NCBI RefSeq assembly: GCF_000521865.1
Contig: NZ_JAME01000015.1
Coordinates: forward strand, 41,113-105,112
Direction of reading: 5' to 3'
DNA from: Roseivivax isoporae LMG 25204
GTDB lineage: Bacteria > Pseudomonadota > Alphaproteobacteria > Rhodobacterales > Rhodobacteraceae
DNA: 64,000 bases
Part shown: piece after piece, positions 26,999 through 36,299 of the stretch
Position numbering within the stretch: position 1 is the first letter of the stretch
Layout of the letters: each line of letters starts with the position of its first letter
The notes under the pieces: model-generated
What the model saw: only the letters and a program-made list of their open reading frames with translations
What the model was told of the DNA's origin: nothing
Databases searched by the model: none
Made by a program: the position numbers and the translations under genes

Positions 26999-27030
26999 CA
27001 AGAAGAAGCAGGGTGGACAGAGGGGAAGAG

Positions 27031-28785
27031 GTGCAGGACGGGCCGTATCTTGGGGTCGCGGCGTCGCTGACGGGGCGGCGCTGGGTGGGGCCGGACGTGG
27101 GCCGCACCCGCGCGGCCGAGGCGCTCGCGCAGGCCACCGGGCTCGGGCCCGCGCTCTGCGCCACGCTCGCGCGGCTGGGCGTGCCGGCCGAGGAATGCGC
27201 GGGTTACCTGGAACCCACGCTGCGCGAGCTCCTGCCCGACCCGCGGTCGCTGCGCGACATGCAGGCGGCGGCGGCGCGGGTCCTGCGGGCCGCGCGCGGC
27301 GGCGAGCGCATCGCGATCTTCGCCGATTACGACGTGGACGGCGGCGCCTCGGCGGCGTTGCTCATCGACTGGCTGCGGCAGATGGGCCGCACCGCCACGC
27401 TCTACATCCCCGACCGCATCGACGAGGGCTACGGCCCGAACGAGCCCGCCATGGCCGAGCTCGCGGCGGGCCACGACCTGATCGTCTGCGTGGATTGCGG
27501 CACGCTTTCGCACGGGCCCGTCGCCGCGGCGGCGGGCGCGGACGTGGTCGTGCTCGACCATCACCTGGGCGGCGAGACGCTGCCCGACGCGCTGGCCGTG
27601 GTGAACCCCAACCGGCAGGACGAGGACGGCGCGCTCGGCCATCTCTGCGCCGCCGCGGTCGTGTTCCTGATGCTGGTCGAGGCGGGGCGGCAACTGCGCG
27701 CGGCGGGCGCGCGGGGGCCCGAGCTCATGGATCTCCTCGACCTCGTGGCGCTCGCGACCGTGGCCGACGTGGCGCCCCTGCGCGGAGTGAACCGCGCCTT
27801 CGTGCGGCAGGGCCTCAAGGTCATGGCGCGGCGGGAACGGCCGGGGCTCGTGGCGCTGTCGGACGTCGCCCGGCTCGACACTGCGCCCACCTCGTACCAC
27901 CTGGGCTACGTGCTGGGTCCGCGGGTCAACGCGGGCGGGCGGATCGGGCAGGCCGACCTCGGTGCGCGGCTCCTGGCCGAGACCGACCCGACCACCGCGC
28001 GCGCCATGGCCGAGAAGCTCGACGCGCTCAACACCGAGCGGCGCGAGGTCGAGGCGGCAGTGCGCGCGGCGGCCGTCGCGCAGGCCGAGGCGCGCGGGCT
28101 CGACGCACCGCTCGTCTGGGCGGCGGGCGAGGGCTGGCATCCCGGCGTCGTGGGCATCGTCGCCTCGCGGCTCAAGGAGCTGACCAACCGCCCGGCGATC
28201 GTGATCGGGCTCGACGGCGACACCGGCAAGGGGTCGGGGCGGTCGGTGGCGGGCGTCGATCTCGGGGCGAGCATCCAGCGGCTCGCGGGCGAGGGGCTGC
28301 TGCTCAAGGGCGGCGGCCACCGCATGGCGGCGGGGCTGACGGTCGCGCGCGCGGCGGTCGAGCCCGCCATGGAGCGGCTCGCCGAACTGCTGGCGCGGCA
28401 GGGCGCGGGGCAGGGCGGCGCGGCGGATCTCCGGCTCGACGGTCTGCTCATGCCGGGGGCGGCGGACGTGGAGATGATTCTCGCCCTCGACCGTGCGGGG
28501 CCCTTCGGGCAGGGCGCCGCCGCGCCACGCTTTGCCTTCGGCGACATGGGCATCACCTTCGCCAAGCGCGTGGGCGAGAGCCACCTGCGGATCGGCTTCG
28601 GCGACGGAACGGGGCCGGCGCTTGGCGCGATCGCCTTCGGCGCCTTCGACGGGCCGCTCGGACCGGCGCTTCTCGACCATCGCGGGCGGCGCTTCCACCT
28701 CGCCGGGCGGCTCGAGCTGAACGAATGGCAGGGCCGGCGGTCGGTGCAACTGCGCCTCGAGGACGCCGCCGTTGCGTCATCCTGA
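27031..28785 (+). CDS. recJ: Single-stranded-DNA-specific exonuclease RecJ
   Basis: A 584-residue 5'-3' ssDNA exonuclease. DHH-domain motifs are present: IFADYDVDGGASA (motif I), VCVDCGT, and the DHH motif VVLDHHLGGE, then DLVALATVADVAPL, and in the DHHA1 half GGGHRMAAGL. RecJ acts in RecFOR recombination and mismatch repair. Start choice: a GTG at 27031 is preceded by GAGGGGAAGAG; another in-frame GTG lies at 27013. The C-terminal OB-like domain (VELNEWQGRRSVQLRLED equivalent) is complete. Confidence 0.94.
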   Translation: MQDGPYLGVAASLTGRRWVGPDVGRTRAAEALAQATGLGPALCATLARLGVPAEECAGYLEPTLRELLPDPRSLRDMQAAAARVLRAARGGERIAIFADYDVDGGASAALLIDWLRQMGRTATLYIPDRIDEGYGPNEPAMAELAAGHDLIVCVDCGTLSHGPVAAAAGADVVVLDHHLGGETLPDALAVVNPNRQDEDGALGHLCAAAVVFLMLVEAGRQLRAAGARGPELMDLLDLVALATVADVAPLRGVNRAFVRQGLKVMARRERPGLVALSDVARLDTAPTSYHLGYVLGPRVNAGGRIGQADLGARLLAETDPTTARAMAEKLDALNTERREVEAAVRAAAVAQAEARGLDAPLVWAAGEGWHPGVVGIVASRLKELTNRPAIVIGLDGDTGKGSGRSVAGVDLGASIQRLAGEGLLLKGGGHRMAAGLTVARAAVEPAMERLAELLARQGAGQGGAADLRLDGLLMPGAADVEMILALDRAGPFGQGAAAPRFAFGDMGITFAKRVGESHLRIGFGDGTGPALGAIAFGAFDGPLGPALLDHRGRRFHLAGRLELNEWQGRRSVQLRLEDAAVASS

Positions 28786-28861
28786 GGCATTCGAAAAAAA
28801 CGTGAAAACCCCTCTTGCAGCCGTCTGCAGCTTCTTTTAGGAAGCGCCTCACACCAAGAGT

Positions 28862-28936
28862 GGCCCGTTCGTCTATCGGTTAGGACGCCAGGTTTTCAAC
28901 CTGGAAAGAGGGGTTCGATTCCCCTACGGGCTGCCA
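28862..28936 (+). tRNA. tRNA-Glu (anticodon UUC)
   Basis: A 75-base cloverleaf with encoded CCA. The anticodon stem CCAGG/CCTGG encloses the loop TTTTCAA, so the anticodon is TTC at 28895-28897. The T loop GGTTCGATTCC is standard. The acceptor 5' GGCCCGT pairs with ACGGGCT, with a G-U at position 1-72. Confidence 0.97.
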
Positions 28937-29165
28937 CTTCTCCCCCCACCCAGCATGATGGTCGACCGTTCCCTTGATGGGTGAACGCGTGCGGGACTCT
29001 GCCATGCCGGTCCGGCCAAGCCGCGGGGCGGGGTGCACCCGAGCCCTTCGGCGGGGTCGTCACGGGGCGCGACCGCTCCATCTTACCGACTTTCAGACCT
29101 GCCGCGCGCGGGCTAATGTCCGCGTCGACCGAGTGCAGGCATCAGGGAAAGAGGGAGGAAATCGC

Positions 29166-30698
29166 ATGGCGACCACGATCGCAGACCTGGTCGGGGCCCA
29201 TCCCGACGACGCACCGGCCATCGGTGCGCCGGGCCGGGAGTGGATGAGCTACGGCGCATTGCGCGCGCAGGGCGCGGAGGTGCGCAAGGTTCTGCGCGGC
29301 GCGGGAGTCGGTGTGTCGGACCGCGTGGCCATCGTGCTGCCGAACGGGCCCGACATGGCGGTGGCCTTCGTGACCCTGGCGCAATGCGCGACGACGGCGC
29401 CCCTGAACCCGGCCTACCGGGAAGAGGAATTCGCCTTCTACCTCGAGGACCTCAAGGCGCGGGCGATCGTGGTCGAGGCCGGCTATGACGGCCCGGCGCT
29501 GGCCGCGGCCAGCCGGTTCGGGCTCGTCGTCATCCGGCTGACCTCCGACCCGGCGGCGCCCGCGGGCACCTTCACGCTCGCGGCCGAGGGCGGGAGCGCT
29601 GCGGCGGACGACGCGATGCCCGGGCCCGACGACGTCGCGCTGATCCTGCACACCTCCGGCACGACGTCGCGGCCGAAGATCGTGCCGCTCCTGCAGTCGA
29701 ACGTCGCCGCGTCGGCGGAGAACATCCGCGCCTCGCTCGCGCTCACGGCCGGGGACCGCTGCCTCAACGTGATGCCGCTCTTCCACATCCACGGGCTCGT
29801 GGCGGCGGTATCCTCGTCGCTGGCGGCTGGGGCCTCCATCGCCTGTGCGCCGGGCTTCGACGCGCTCAAGTTCTTCGGCTGGCTCAAGGAGGTCGACCCG
29901 ACCTGGTACACCGCGGTGCCGACCATGCACCAGGCGATCCTGAGCCGTGCCGGCCGCAACGAGGAGATCATCCGGAACGCGCGCCTGCGCTTCCTGCGCT
30001 CGTCCTCGTCCTCGCTGCCGGGGCCATTGATGACGCGGCTCGCCGAGACCTTCGGCGCGCCGGTGGTGGAGGCCTACGGAATGACCGAGGCCGCGCACCA
30101 GATGTGTTCGAACCCGATCGCGCCGGGCCGGCAGAAGCCGGGCGCGGTGGGCCTCGCCGCGGGTCCCGAGGTGCGCATCGCGCACGAGACCGAGGACCGG
30201 CTCGTGGAGGGCACGGGCGAGGTGGTGATCTCGGGCCCCAACGTGACGCCGGGCTACGAGGGCAATCCGGACGCCAACCGCAAGAGTTTCTTCGAGGCGG
30301 AGGGCAAGCGCTGGTTCCGCACCGGCGACCAGGGCGCGTTCGACGACGAGGGTTACCTGAGCCTCACGGGCCGGCTGAAGGAGATCATCAACCGCGGTGG
30401 CGAGAAGATCAGCCCGCTCGAGGTCGACGGCGTGATCTCGGACCACCCGGCGGTCGACCAGGTGGTGACCTTCGCGCTGCCGCACGACAAGCTCGGCGAG
30501 GAGGTGGCGGCGGCCATCGTGCTGAAGGAGGGCCAGGAGGCGACCGAGCGCGAGATCCGCGACTTCGCCGCCGAGCGGCTCGCCGATTTCAAGGTGCCGC
30601 GAAAGGTGCTGATCCTTGACGAGATCCCGAAAGGCGCGACGGGCAAGCTGCAGCGCATCGGGCTCGCGGAGAAGCTGGGCCTCGCCGAGAAGGCGTGA
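29166..30698 (+). CDS. Acyl-CoA synthetase / AMP-dependent ligase (oxalate-CoA ligase-like)
   Basis: A 510-residue adenylate-forming ligase: P-loop ILHTSGTTSRPK, ATP motif EAYGMTEAAHQM, hinge TGDQGAFDDEGYLSLTGR and catalytic lysine PKGATGKLQR. Gross similarity is to fungal/plant AAE3-type and bacterial oxalyl-CoA synthetases, but the acyl substrate cannot be set by inspection. GGGAGGAAAT at a good distance decides the start at 29166. The ketopantoate-reductase-like gene follows on the same strand, so the two may act in one pathway. Confidence 0.87.
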   Translation: MATTIADLVGAHPDDAPAIGAPGREWMSYGALRAQGAEVRKVLRGAGVGVSDRVAIVLPNGPDMAVAFVTLAQCATTAPLNPAYREEEFAFYLEDLKARAIVVEAGYDGPALAAASRFGLVVIRLTSDPAAPAGTFTLAAEGGSAAADDAMPGPDDVALILHTSGTTSRPKIVPLLQSNVAASAENIRASLALTAGDRCLNVMPLFHIHGLVAAVSSSLAAGASIACAPGFDALKFFGWLKEVDPTWYTAVPTMHQAILSRAGRNEEIIRNARLRFLRSSSSSLPGPLMTRLAETFGAPVVEAYGMTEAAHQMCSNPIAPGRQKPGAVGLAAGPEVRIAHETEDRLVEGTGEVVISGPNVTPGYEGNPDANRKSFFEAEGKRWFRTGDQGAFDDEGYLSLTGRLKEIINRGGEKISPLEVDGVISDHPAVDQVVTFALPHDKLGEEVAAAIVLKEGQEATEREIRDFAAERLADFKVPRKVLILDEIPKGATGKLQRIGLAEKLGLAEKA

Positions 30699-30715
30699 GG
30701 CGCACGGCGCAGGAC

Positions 30716-30736
30716 GGGGCCCGGGATGCGGGCCCC
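30716..30736. other. Intercistronic hairpin
   Basis: Perfect 8-base arms GGGGCCCG / CGGGCCCC around GGATG, lying between the ligase and reductase genes. No T-run follows, so it is more likely an mRNA stability or attenuating structure than a strong terminator. Confidence 0.4.
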
Positions 30737-30759
30737 GCACGGAACGACAGGGGGACGAC

Positions 30760-31737
30760 ATGAAGATTTGCGTGTTCGGCGCCGGCGCGATCGGCGGCTA
30801 CATGGGGGCGAAGCTCGCCCAGGCGGGCGCGAATGTGAGCCTCGTGGCGCGCGGCCCGCACCTCGAGGCCATGCGCGAGAACGGCCTGCGCCTGATCGAG
30901 GAGGGGGAGGAGACCACGGTCGAGGTCACCGCGTCGGAGGACCCCGCCGAGCTCGGCCCGCAGGATTACGTGATCGTCACGCTCAAGGCGCATTCGGTGC
31001 CGGGCGTGGTCGACAGGATGCAGCCGCTGATCGGGCCCGAGACCACCATCGTGTCGGGCGTGAACGGGGTGCCGTGGTGGTATTTCCACAAGATCGGCGG
31101 CGCGCACGAGGGTACGCGGCTCGAATCCGTCGATCCCGGCAACAAGCAATGGGACGGGTTCGGTCCGGACCGGGTGCTGGGCTGCGTGGTCTACCCCGCC
31201 GCAGAGGTGATCGAGCCGGGCGTCGTCAAGCACGTGGAGGGCAACCGCTTCTCGCTGGGCGAGCCCGACGGGTCGAAATCCGAGCGCGCGCAGGCCCTGT
31301 CCAAGGCGCTGACCGCGGCGGGGCTCAAGGCGCCGGTGCGGCCGAAGCTGCGTGACGAGATCTGGGTGAAGCTCTGGGGCAACCTGTCGTTCAATCCGAT
31401 CTCGGCGCTGACCCATGCCACGCTCGACGTGCTCTGCACCGACGAGGGCACGCGCCAGGTGGCGCGCGGCATGATGCTCGAGGCGCAGGAGATCGCCGAG
31501 AAGCTGGGCGTGAAGTTTCCCATCGATGTCGACCGCCGTATCCAGGGCGGGGCAGACGTGGGCGCCCACCGCACCTCCATGCTGCAGGACCTCGACCAGG
31601 GCCGGCCCATGGAGATCGACGCGCTGGTGGGATCGGTGCAGGAACTGGGGCGGGTCACCGGCACGCCCACGCCCACCATCGACACGGTGCTGGCGCTGGT
31701 GAAGCTGCGCGCGCGGGTGGCGGGCCTCTATTCCTGA
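30760..31737 (+). CDS. 2-dehydropantoate 2-reductase family protein (PanE/ApbA)
   Basis: A 325-residue NADPH-dependent reductase: Rossmann loop CVFGAGAIGGYMGAKLAQ, DYVIVTLKAHSVPGVV, NGVPWWYFHK and the C-terminal helical domain with EIWVKLWGNLSFNPISALT (the conserved Lys and Asn). PanE makes pantoate for CoA; many members instead act on other 2-oxo acids, and the pairing with an acyl-CoA ligase suggests a catabolic role. The start at 30760 has AGGGGGAC before it. A convergent hairpin separates it from the Tct genes. Confidence 0.85.
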   Translation: MKICVFGAGAIGGYMGAKLAQAGANVSLVARGPHLEAMRENGLRLIEEGEETTVEVTASEDPAELGPQDYVIVTLKAHSVPGVVDRMQPLIGPETTIVSGVNGVPWWYFHKIGGAHEGTRLESVDPGNKQWDGFGPDRVLGCVVYPAAEVIEPGVVKHVEGNRFSLGEPDGSKSERAQALSKALTAAGLKAPVRPKLRDEIWVKLWGNLSFNPISALTHATLDVLCTDEGTRQVARGMMLEAQEIAEKLGVKFPIDVDRRIQGGADVGAHRTSMLQDLDQGRPMEIDALVGSVQELGRVTGTPTPTIDTVLALVKLRARVAGLYS

Positions 31738-31759
31738 CACCGCCTGACCGGTGGCGAAG

Positions 31760-31795
31760 CGGTCCGCCCTGATTGATCGGGGCGGGCCGTTTCTC
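31760..31795. terminator. Bidirectional hairpin terminator
   Basis: Arms CGGTCCGCCC (31760-31769) and GGGCGGGCCG (31780-31789), ten pairs with one G-U, followed by TTTCTC. It lies between the convergent panE-like and tctA genes. Confidence 0.7.
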
Positions 31796-33305
31796 ATTCC
31801 GCGGCGGCGGGTTTCCGGCGGCGCAGGTATTTCAGCGCGGGCAGGAAGATCAGGATCAGCGCGATCACCGTGATCGGCCCGGCGATGGGCCGGGTGAAGA
31901 AGATCGAGGGATCCCCCGAGGACAGGAGCAGCGACTGCCGCAGCGTCGGCTCGGCGATCGGGCCGAGCACGATGGCAAGGACCGCGGGGGCCAGCGGGTA
32001 GTCGAACTTGCGCAGGAAGAACGCGCCGAGCCCGAAGATCACGATCAGCCAGATGTCGTGCATGTCGCGCGTCGCGGCGTAGCCGCCGGTGATCGACAGC
32101 ACGAAGATCATCGGCGCGAGGATCGTGAACGGCATGCGCAGCATCCACACGAAGAGCGGGATGAAGGCGAGGTTGATGATCAGCGCCGCGAGGTTCGACA
32201 CGTAGAACGACCCGATCAGGCCCCAGACGAATTCCGTCTCGGTCGTGAAGAGCCGCGGGCCCGGCACGAGGCCCCAGATCACCATGCCGCCGAGCAGGAT
32301 CGCCGTCGTGGGTGACCCCGGGATGCCGAGCGTCAGCATGGGCAGCATCGCGCCCGTCGAGGCGGAGTTGTTCGCGGCCTCGGGCGCCGCGACGCCGTCG
32401 GGATTGCCGCGGCCGTAGGTCTCGGGGGCGCGCGACACCATCTTGGCCACACCGTAGGACATGAGCGACCCGGGCGTCGCGCCTGCCGCCGGCAGCACGC
32501 CCACGAAGAAGCCGAGGAAGGACCCGATGGTCGTGCCCTTCCAGCCGCGCGCGAGCGCCTCCTTGGTGTCCGCGAGCATGCCGGACACCGTCATGCGCGG
32601 CGTGGTGGTGGTCACCTCGCCGCGGGTCTGCTCGATGGTCCAGAGCATCTCGCCGATCCCGTAGACCCCGATCGCCAGCACGAGGAAGCCGATGCCGTGC
32701 AGGAAGCCCGAGATGTCGAGGAGCACGAGGCGCGGCGCGCCCGAGATCTGGTCGTAGCCGACCGAGGCCAGAACGAGCCCGAAGCAGATGGAGAAGACGG
32801 TCTTGGCGATGTCGTCGCCGCCGAGCCCCACGAAGGTCGCGAAGGCCAGGAGCATGAGCGCGAAGATCTCGGGCGGCCCGAAGGACAGGGCGAGCGTGGC
32901 GAGGACCGGGGCGAAGAGCGTGAAGAGCACGTTCGCGACGCTGCCGCCGATGAAGGACGCGATGGCCGCGGTCACGAGCGCGAGGCTCGCGCGGCCCTGC
33001 AGGGCCAGGGGCCTGCCGTCGAAGGTGGTGGCGACCGCGGTCGAGGCCCCGGGGATCCCGAGGGTCACCGACGAGATCGCGCCGCCGTACATTGCGCCGT
33101 AATAGATCGCCGCCAGAAAGATGATGGCCGAGCCGGGCGGCACCAGGAAGGTGACCGGCAGCAGGATCGCCACCCCGTTGACCGAGCCGAGCCCGGGCAT
33201 GGCCCCGATGAACAGACCGACCGAGACGCCGATCAGGATCAGCATCAGATTCAGCGGCTCGAGCGCCATCAGGATGCCGTCGGCGAGAAATCCCAGAACT
33301 TCCAT
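31794..33305 (-). CDS. tctA: Tripartite tricarboxylate transporter permease TctA
   Basis: A 503-residue membrane protein with about twelve helices and the TctA signatures: GLFIGAMPGLGSVNGVAILL near the N-terminus and GGMVIWGLVPGPRLF in the second half, a pseudo-symmetric repeat of the family. It is the large permease of a secondary importer driven by ion gradient with a soluble binding protein; typical substrates are citrate, tartrate, terephthalate or other organic acids. Gene order is tctC-tctB-tctA on the minus strand, with 27 bases to tctB. Confidence 0.95.
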   Translation of the reverse strand: MEVLGFLADGILMALEPLNLMLILIGVSVGLFIGAMPGLGSVNGVAILLPVTFLVPPGSAIIFLAAIYYGAMYGGAISSVTLGIPGASTAVATTFDGRPLALQGRASLALVTAAIASFIGGSVANVLFTLFAPVLATLALSFGPPEIFALMLLAFATFVGLGGDDIAKTVFSICFGLVLASVGYDQISGAPRLVLLDISGFLHGIGFLVLAIGVYGIGEMLWTIEQTRGEVTTTTPRMTVSGMLADTKEALARGWKGTTIGSFLGFFVGVLPAAGATPGSLMSYGVAKMVSRAPETYGRGNPDGVAAPEAANNSASTGAMLPMLTLGIPGSPTTAILLGGMVIWGLVPGPRLFTTETEFVWGLIGSFYVSNLAALIINLAFIPLFVWMLRMPFTILAPMIFVLSITGGYAATRDMHDIWLIVIFGLGAFFLRKFDYPLAPAVLAIVLGPIAEPTLRQSLLLSSGDPSIFFTRPIAGPITVIALILIFLPALKYLRRRKPAAAE

Positions 33306-33332
33306 TGCTGTCCCTCGGTGCCCGCGCGGGGG

Positions 33333-33836
33333 CTAGTAGATGATCTCGTAAAGCACGTCGAAGACCGGGGCGGTGAAGGCCATGCCCTGCGGCATGGTGA
33401 TCTGCATCGCGCCCTCGAAGAAGAAGAACATGCCGAGCGGTGTCAGGAGCGAGATCGCCAGTGTCAGCGGCCAGCCGTGTCGGCCGAGGAACCGCAGGTA
33501 GTAGAGCAGGAACACCGCGACCGCGCCGTACATCGACACCACGTTCACGAGGGCCACGAAGCCGATGATCCCGCCGCCCACGAGGAACAGCGTCCGCCAG
33601 CCGTAGCCGTCGAGCAGCGGCTCGTCCGACCGCGAGGCGGGGCTCTTCCCGCGCCACCAGTTGAGCGCGATCATGCCGCAGGACAGCAGCATGATCAGCG
33701 AGAGCCAGAAGGGCCAGGCGCCGCCGCCGGGCCCTTCGCCGCGGATGTAGCCCACGGGCAGTTCCATGCTCTTCCACATGAGGTAGAGCGAGAACAGGGC
33801 GAGAAGGCCTGCCGTCGTCAGTTCGCCCTTGCGCAT
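33333..33836 (-). CDS. tctB: Tripartite tricarboxylate transporter small permease TctB
   Basis: A 167-residue membrane protein with four hydrophobic helices (GLLALFSLYLMWKSM, WPFWLSLIMLLSCGMIAL, LFLVGGGIIGFVALVNVVSM, and PLTLAISLLTPLGMFFFFEG). The arrangement and neighbours identify TctB, although the family is weakly conserved. It lies between tctC (39-base gap) and tctA. Confidence 0.9.
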   Translation of the reverse strand: MRKGELTTAGLLALFSLYLMWKSMELPVGYIRGEGPGGGAWPFWLSLIMLLSCGMIALNWWRGKSPASRSDEPLLDGYGWRTLFLVGGGIIGFVALVNVVSMYGAVAVFLLYYLRFLGRHGWPLTLAISLLTPLGMFFFFEGAMQITMPQGMAFTAPVFDVLYEIIY

Positions 33837-33875
33837 GCGCGTCCCCTTCGTCCCGTGGGCCCTGTCCGGCCGGTG

Positions 33876-34847
33876 TCAGCTGTCGATCTGCGCCAGCAGC
33901 GCGCGGTGGTTCTCGACCTGCTTCTGCCAGTAGGCGCGCTGTCCGTCCGCATCCATCCAGAGCGGCGACAGGCTCTCGGAGACGAGGTAGCTCTGCCATT
34001 CCTCGCTCTCGTAGACCCGGGTGAAGAGGTCGCGGTAATAGCTGGCCGCCTCCTCGGACATGCCCGGCGGGCCGACGATGGCGCGCTGGTTGTAGTACGA
34101 GAAGTCGTGCCCCATCTCCTTCAGGGTCGGCACGTCCGGATAGCTCTCCATCCGCTCGTCGGAGAAGGCGAGCAGCGGCACGAAGTCGCCCGAATCGTAG
34201 AAGCCCTTGGCCTCGGCCGGGTTGTTGACGGTCGCCATCACCTGCCGGCCGGCGAGGTCCTTGGCGACGGCGCCGCCGCCGTCATAGGGGATGTACTTGA
34301 TCTTCAGCCCGTAGGCGCCCGCCATGTAGGCGATGACGATGGAATCCTCCTGGCCCTTGCCGGTGCCGCCCATCACCCATTCGCCGTCCGCGGCCTTCAC
34401 CTCCTCGACGAACTGGTCGAAACTGGTGATGCCCTGGTCCTTGTGCACCCAGAGCACGAAGGGATCGACGCCCATCATGGCGATCGGCGTGAAGGTCTCT
34501 ACGTCGATCCCGAGGCCCTCCTGCCGCAGCGGCGTGGTGAAGAACGAGTTGAGCGTCACCAGCAGCGTGTGATCGGTGTCGCGGACCTGCGACATGTGCA
34601 GCAGCGCCTCGGCGCCCGATCCGCCGCCCTTGTTGTTGGGCACGAGCGGGCGGGACGTCATGTCGTTCTTCTCGACCACCGACTGGATGAACCGCGCGAT
34701 CTGGTCGGCGCCGCCGCCCGGACCGGCCATGATCACGAAGTCGATGGGCCGCGACGGTTCCCACTCCTGGGCCAGCGCCGGCAGGGGTGCGAGCGCGAGC
34801 GTGGCGGCCGCGGCAGCACCGAGGAAACCCCTCTTGGTGAAGTGCAT
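33876..34847 (-). CDS. tctC: Tripartite tricarboxylate transporter substrate-binding protein TctC
   Basis: A 323-residue periplasmic binding protein. Signal peptide: HFTKRGFLGAAAAATLALA, cleaved after ALAQ. The Bug-type fold is shown by PIDFVIMAGPGGGADQIARF and the later VMGGTGKGQEDSIVIAYMAG. The ligand is not predictable; neighbours (acyl-CoA ligase, 2-oxoacid reductase) hint at a carboxylate. The start at 34847 is fixed by an excellent AGGAGGAAAGAG ribosome site. A TATAAT-like box on the minus strand is about 96-101 bases upstream. Confidence 0.93.
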   Translation of the reverse strand: MHFTKRGFLGAAAAATLALAPLPALAQEWEPSRPIDFVIMAGPGGGADQIARFIQSVVEKNDMTSRPLVPNNKGGGSGAEALLHMSQVRDTDHTLLVTLNSFFTTPLRQEGLGIDVETFTPIAMMGVDPFVLWVHKDQGITSFDQFVEEVKAADGEWVMGGTGKGQEDSIVIAYMAGAYGLKIKYIPYDGGGAVAKDLAGRQVMATVNNPAEAKGFYDSGDFVPLLAFSDERMESYPDVPTLKEMGHDFSYYNQRAIVGPPGMSEEAASYYRDLFTRVYESEEWQSYLVSESLSPLWMDADGQRAYWQKQVENHRALLAQIDS

Positions 34848-34942
34848 GTCTCTTTCCTCCTCTGTTAGCCGGCCCCTCGAGGTCCGGAGCACCGGGCCTC
34901 CCCTCCCGGTGTCGCCGGATCCATGCTCCGACCCGCCACGTA

Positions 34943-34948
34943 ATTATA
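34943..34948 (-). promoter_or_regulatory. Candidate -10 box for tctCBA
   Basis: On the minus strand the sequence reads TATAAT, in a markedly AT-rich pocket (34935-34995) of otherwise GC-rich DNA. The best upstream -35 match is poor, so activation may be needed. Confidence 0.4.
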
Positions 34949-34998
34949 TTGCGCAGCGAAACTTGCAAGAGTTGTTTTGTTATTTTAATCCGAAGGGA

Positions 34999-35853
34999 TC
35001 AGTGAACAAGCACCACGGGAATTTCCGCGTCATCCACGACCGTCCTGGTGTTCCCCCCGAACAGGCTCTCGCGTTCCTCGCTGTGGCTGTAGGCCCCCAT
35101 GATCAGGAGGTCGCCACCGATCTCGCCGGTCTTGCCGAGCAGCGCCGCGCCCGGGTTCCGCGCCTCGAAGTGGACGATTCCGGCGGTGATCCCGCGGAGC
35201 GCGTAATAGGCGACGAGCTCCTCGGTGGTGGCGCCGTGGGGCTCGCCCTTGCCGCCGGCGAGGATGCTGACCGTCTCTGCCGCGGCGACGATGTCGAGCG
35301 TCGAGGCGACCGCGCGTGCCGCCTCGAGCGACCCGTTCCAGCCGATGGTGACGTGCCGCCCGAGCGTAGCGGGCGGTGCGCCGTGGCCCGGGCACATGAG
35401 CACGGGCCGGCCGGTGCCGTAGAGCGCGGCCTTCAGCGAGTTGTAGCCGAGGCTCCGGTCGCGGTCGGGCTTGGCCACGACCACGAGGTCCGACAGGCGG
35501 CCGTGGTGCTTGATGACGTCGGCCATGCGCCCCGGCTCCTCGATGAACTCGCAGGTCGCGGCCGCGCCGGGACGGGCGGGTCCCTCCTCGAGCCCGAAAT
35601 CGCGGGCGAGCTGGTGCAGGATGCGGCGCAGGTGCTCCTCCTGCCGGTCGGCGAGCTCGTGCGCCTGCTTGAGGATGGTCTCGCGCGCGAAGGCGGGCAG
35701 CGGAACGCCGAAGGGCATGAGGTCCGCGGCCTGGGCGCGGCAATGCGCCACCACCACGTGGGCCCCGTGGCGCCGCGCCACCTCGGCTGCATGCCCCAGC
35801 ACGGTTCCGGTCATGCCGTCGCCCCGCACGGGCACCAGGATCTTGCTGAGCAT
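34999..35853 (-). CDS. Tandem universal stress protein (two UspA domains)
   Basis: A 284-residue protein with two UspA folds. The first begins SKILVPVRGDGMTGTVLGHA; the second starts near RHVTIGWNGSLEAARAVA and ends with the ATP-binding G-2x-G-9x-G pattern around LLIMGAYSHSEERESLFGG, then TRTVVDDAEIPVVLVH. Only the second domain keeps the phosphate-binding pattern. USPs modulate stress survival; the partner is unknown. The start at 35853 is supported by GGGGAGGACGC. The 356 bases between this gene and tRNA-Ser hold no credible gene. Confidence 0.88.
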   Translation of the reverse strand: MLSKILVPVRGDGMTGTVLGHAAEVARRHGAHVVVAHCRAQAADLMPFGVPLPAFARETILKQAHELADRQEEHLRRILHQLARDFGLEEGPARPGAAATCEFIEEPGRMADVIKHHGRLSDLVVVAKPDRDRSLGYNSLKAALYGTGRPVLMCPGHGAPPATLGRHVTIGWNGSLEAARAVASTLDIVAAAETVSILAGGKGEPHGATTEELVAYYALRGITAGIVHFEARNPGAALLGKTGEIGGDLLIMGAYSHSEERESLFGGNTRTVVDDAEIPVVLVH

Positions 35854-36209
35854 CTGCGTCCTCCCCTGTCGCGCTCGCTCCCGGGCCCGCTGTGGGCGCG
35901 CCCGGCCGGAGGGCACTATAGCTTGCTTCCCGCCGCCGGCGCCGGTTTTTTTGACCAATGGTCACGCGCCGCCCGCCGCCCCGGTCGCCGGACGGAGGGC
36001 CCGCATCCGTCGCGCGCGGGCCGTCCGTCGAATCGTGGGGGCAGGGCGCTCGCGCGGGCCGCCGTGCCCCGCCGTGCCGTCACCGCCGCGCCGCGATGCC
36101 GGTTCGTTTCGTTTCCATTTCAAGGGTTTGGCCCGACCCGCTCCCCGCGCCGCCCCGGCGTGGAATTTCGCCTTGTATATCCTGAGCTTGCACCGTTATA
36201 CGGGTCAAC

Positions 36210-36299
36210 GGAGACGTGGCCGAGTGGTCGAAGGCGCTCCCCTGCTAAGGGAGTAGGCGGGAAACCGTCTCGAGGGTTCGAATCCCTTCGTCTCCGCCA
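36210..36299 (+). tRNA. tRNA-Ser (anticodon GCU)
   Basis: A 90-base class II tRNA with a long variable arm and encoded CCA. The anticodon stem around CTGCTAA gives GCT, reading AGC/AGU. Its 3' end (36284-36298, CCCTTCGTCTCCGCC) is duplicated at 39215-39229 and acts as the attachment site of a small integrated element. Confidence 0.97.
36284..36298. repeat. attL: left copy of 15-bp direct repeat in tRNA-Ser
   Basis: CCCTTCGTCTCCGCC at the tRNA 3' end, identical to 39215-39229. An integrase gene begins about 125 bases inside, and the enclosed 2.9 kb has visibly lower GC than both sides, as expected of an integrated element. Confidence 0.85.

Noticed and set aside
30589..33999. Long minus-strand frame of 1136 codons over panE, tctA and tctB
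   Set aside because: It runs across three recognisable genes in other frames and shows only low-complexity Arg/His/Ala sequence.
35854..36209. 75-codon + strand frame between the stress protein and tRNA-Ser
   Set aside because: Pro/Arg-rich composition without a ribosome site; the stretch looks like ordinary spacer.
36210..36299. Possible disruption of tRNA-Ser by the integration
   Set aside because: The tRNA keeps its full acceptor stem and CCA, so it should remain functional.
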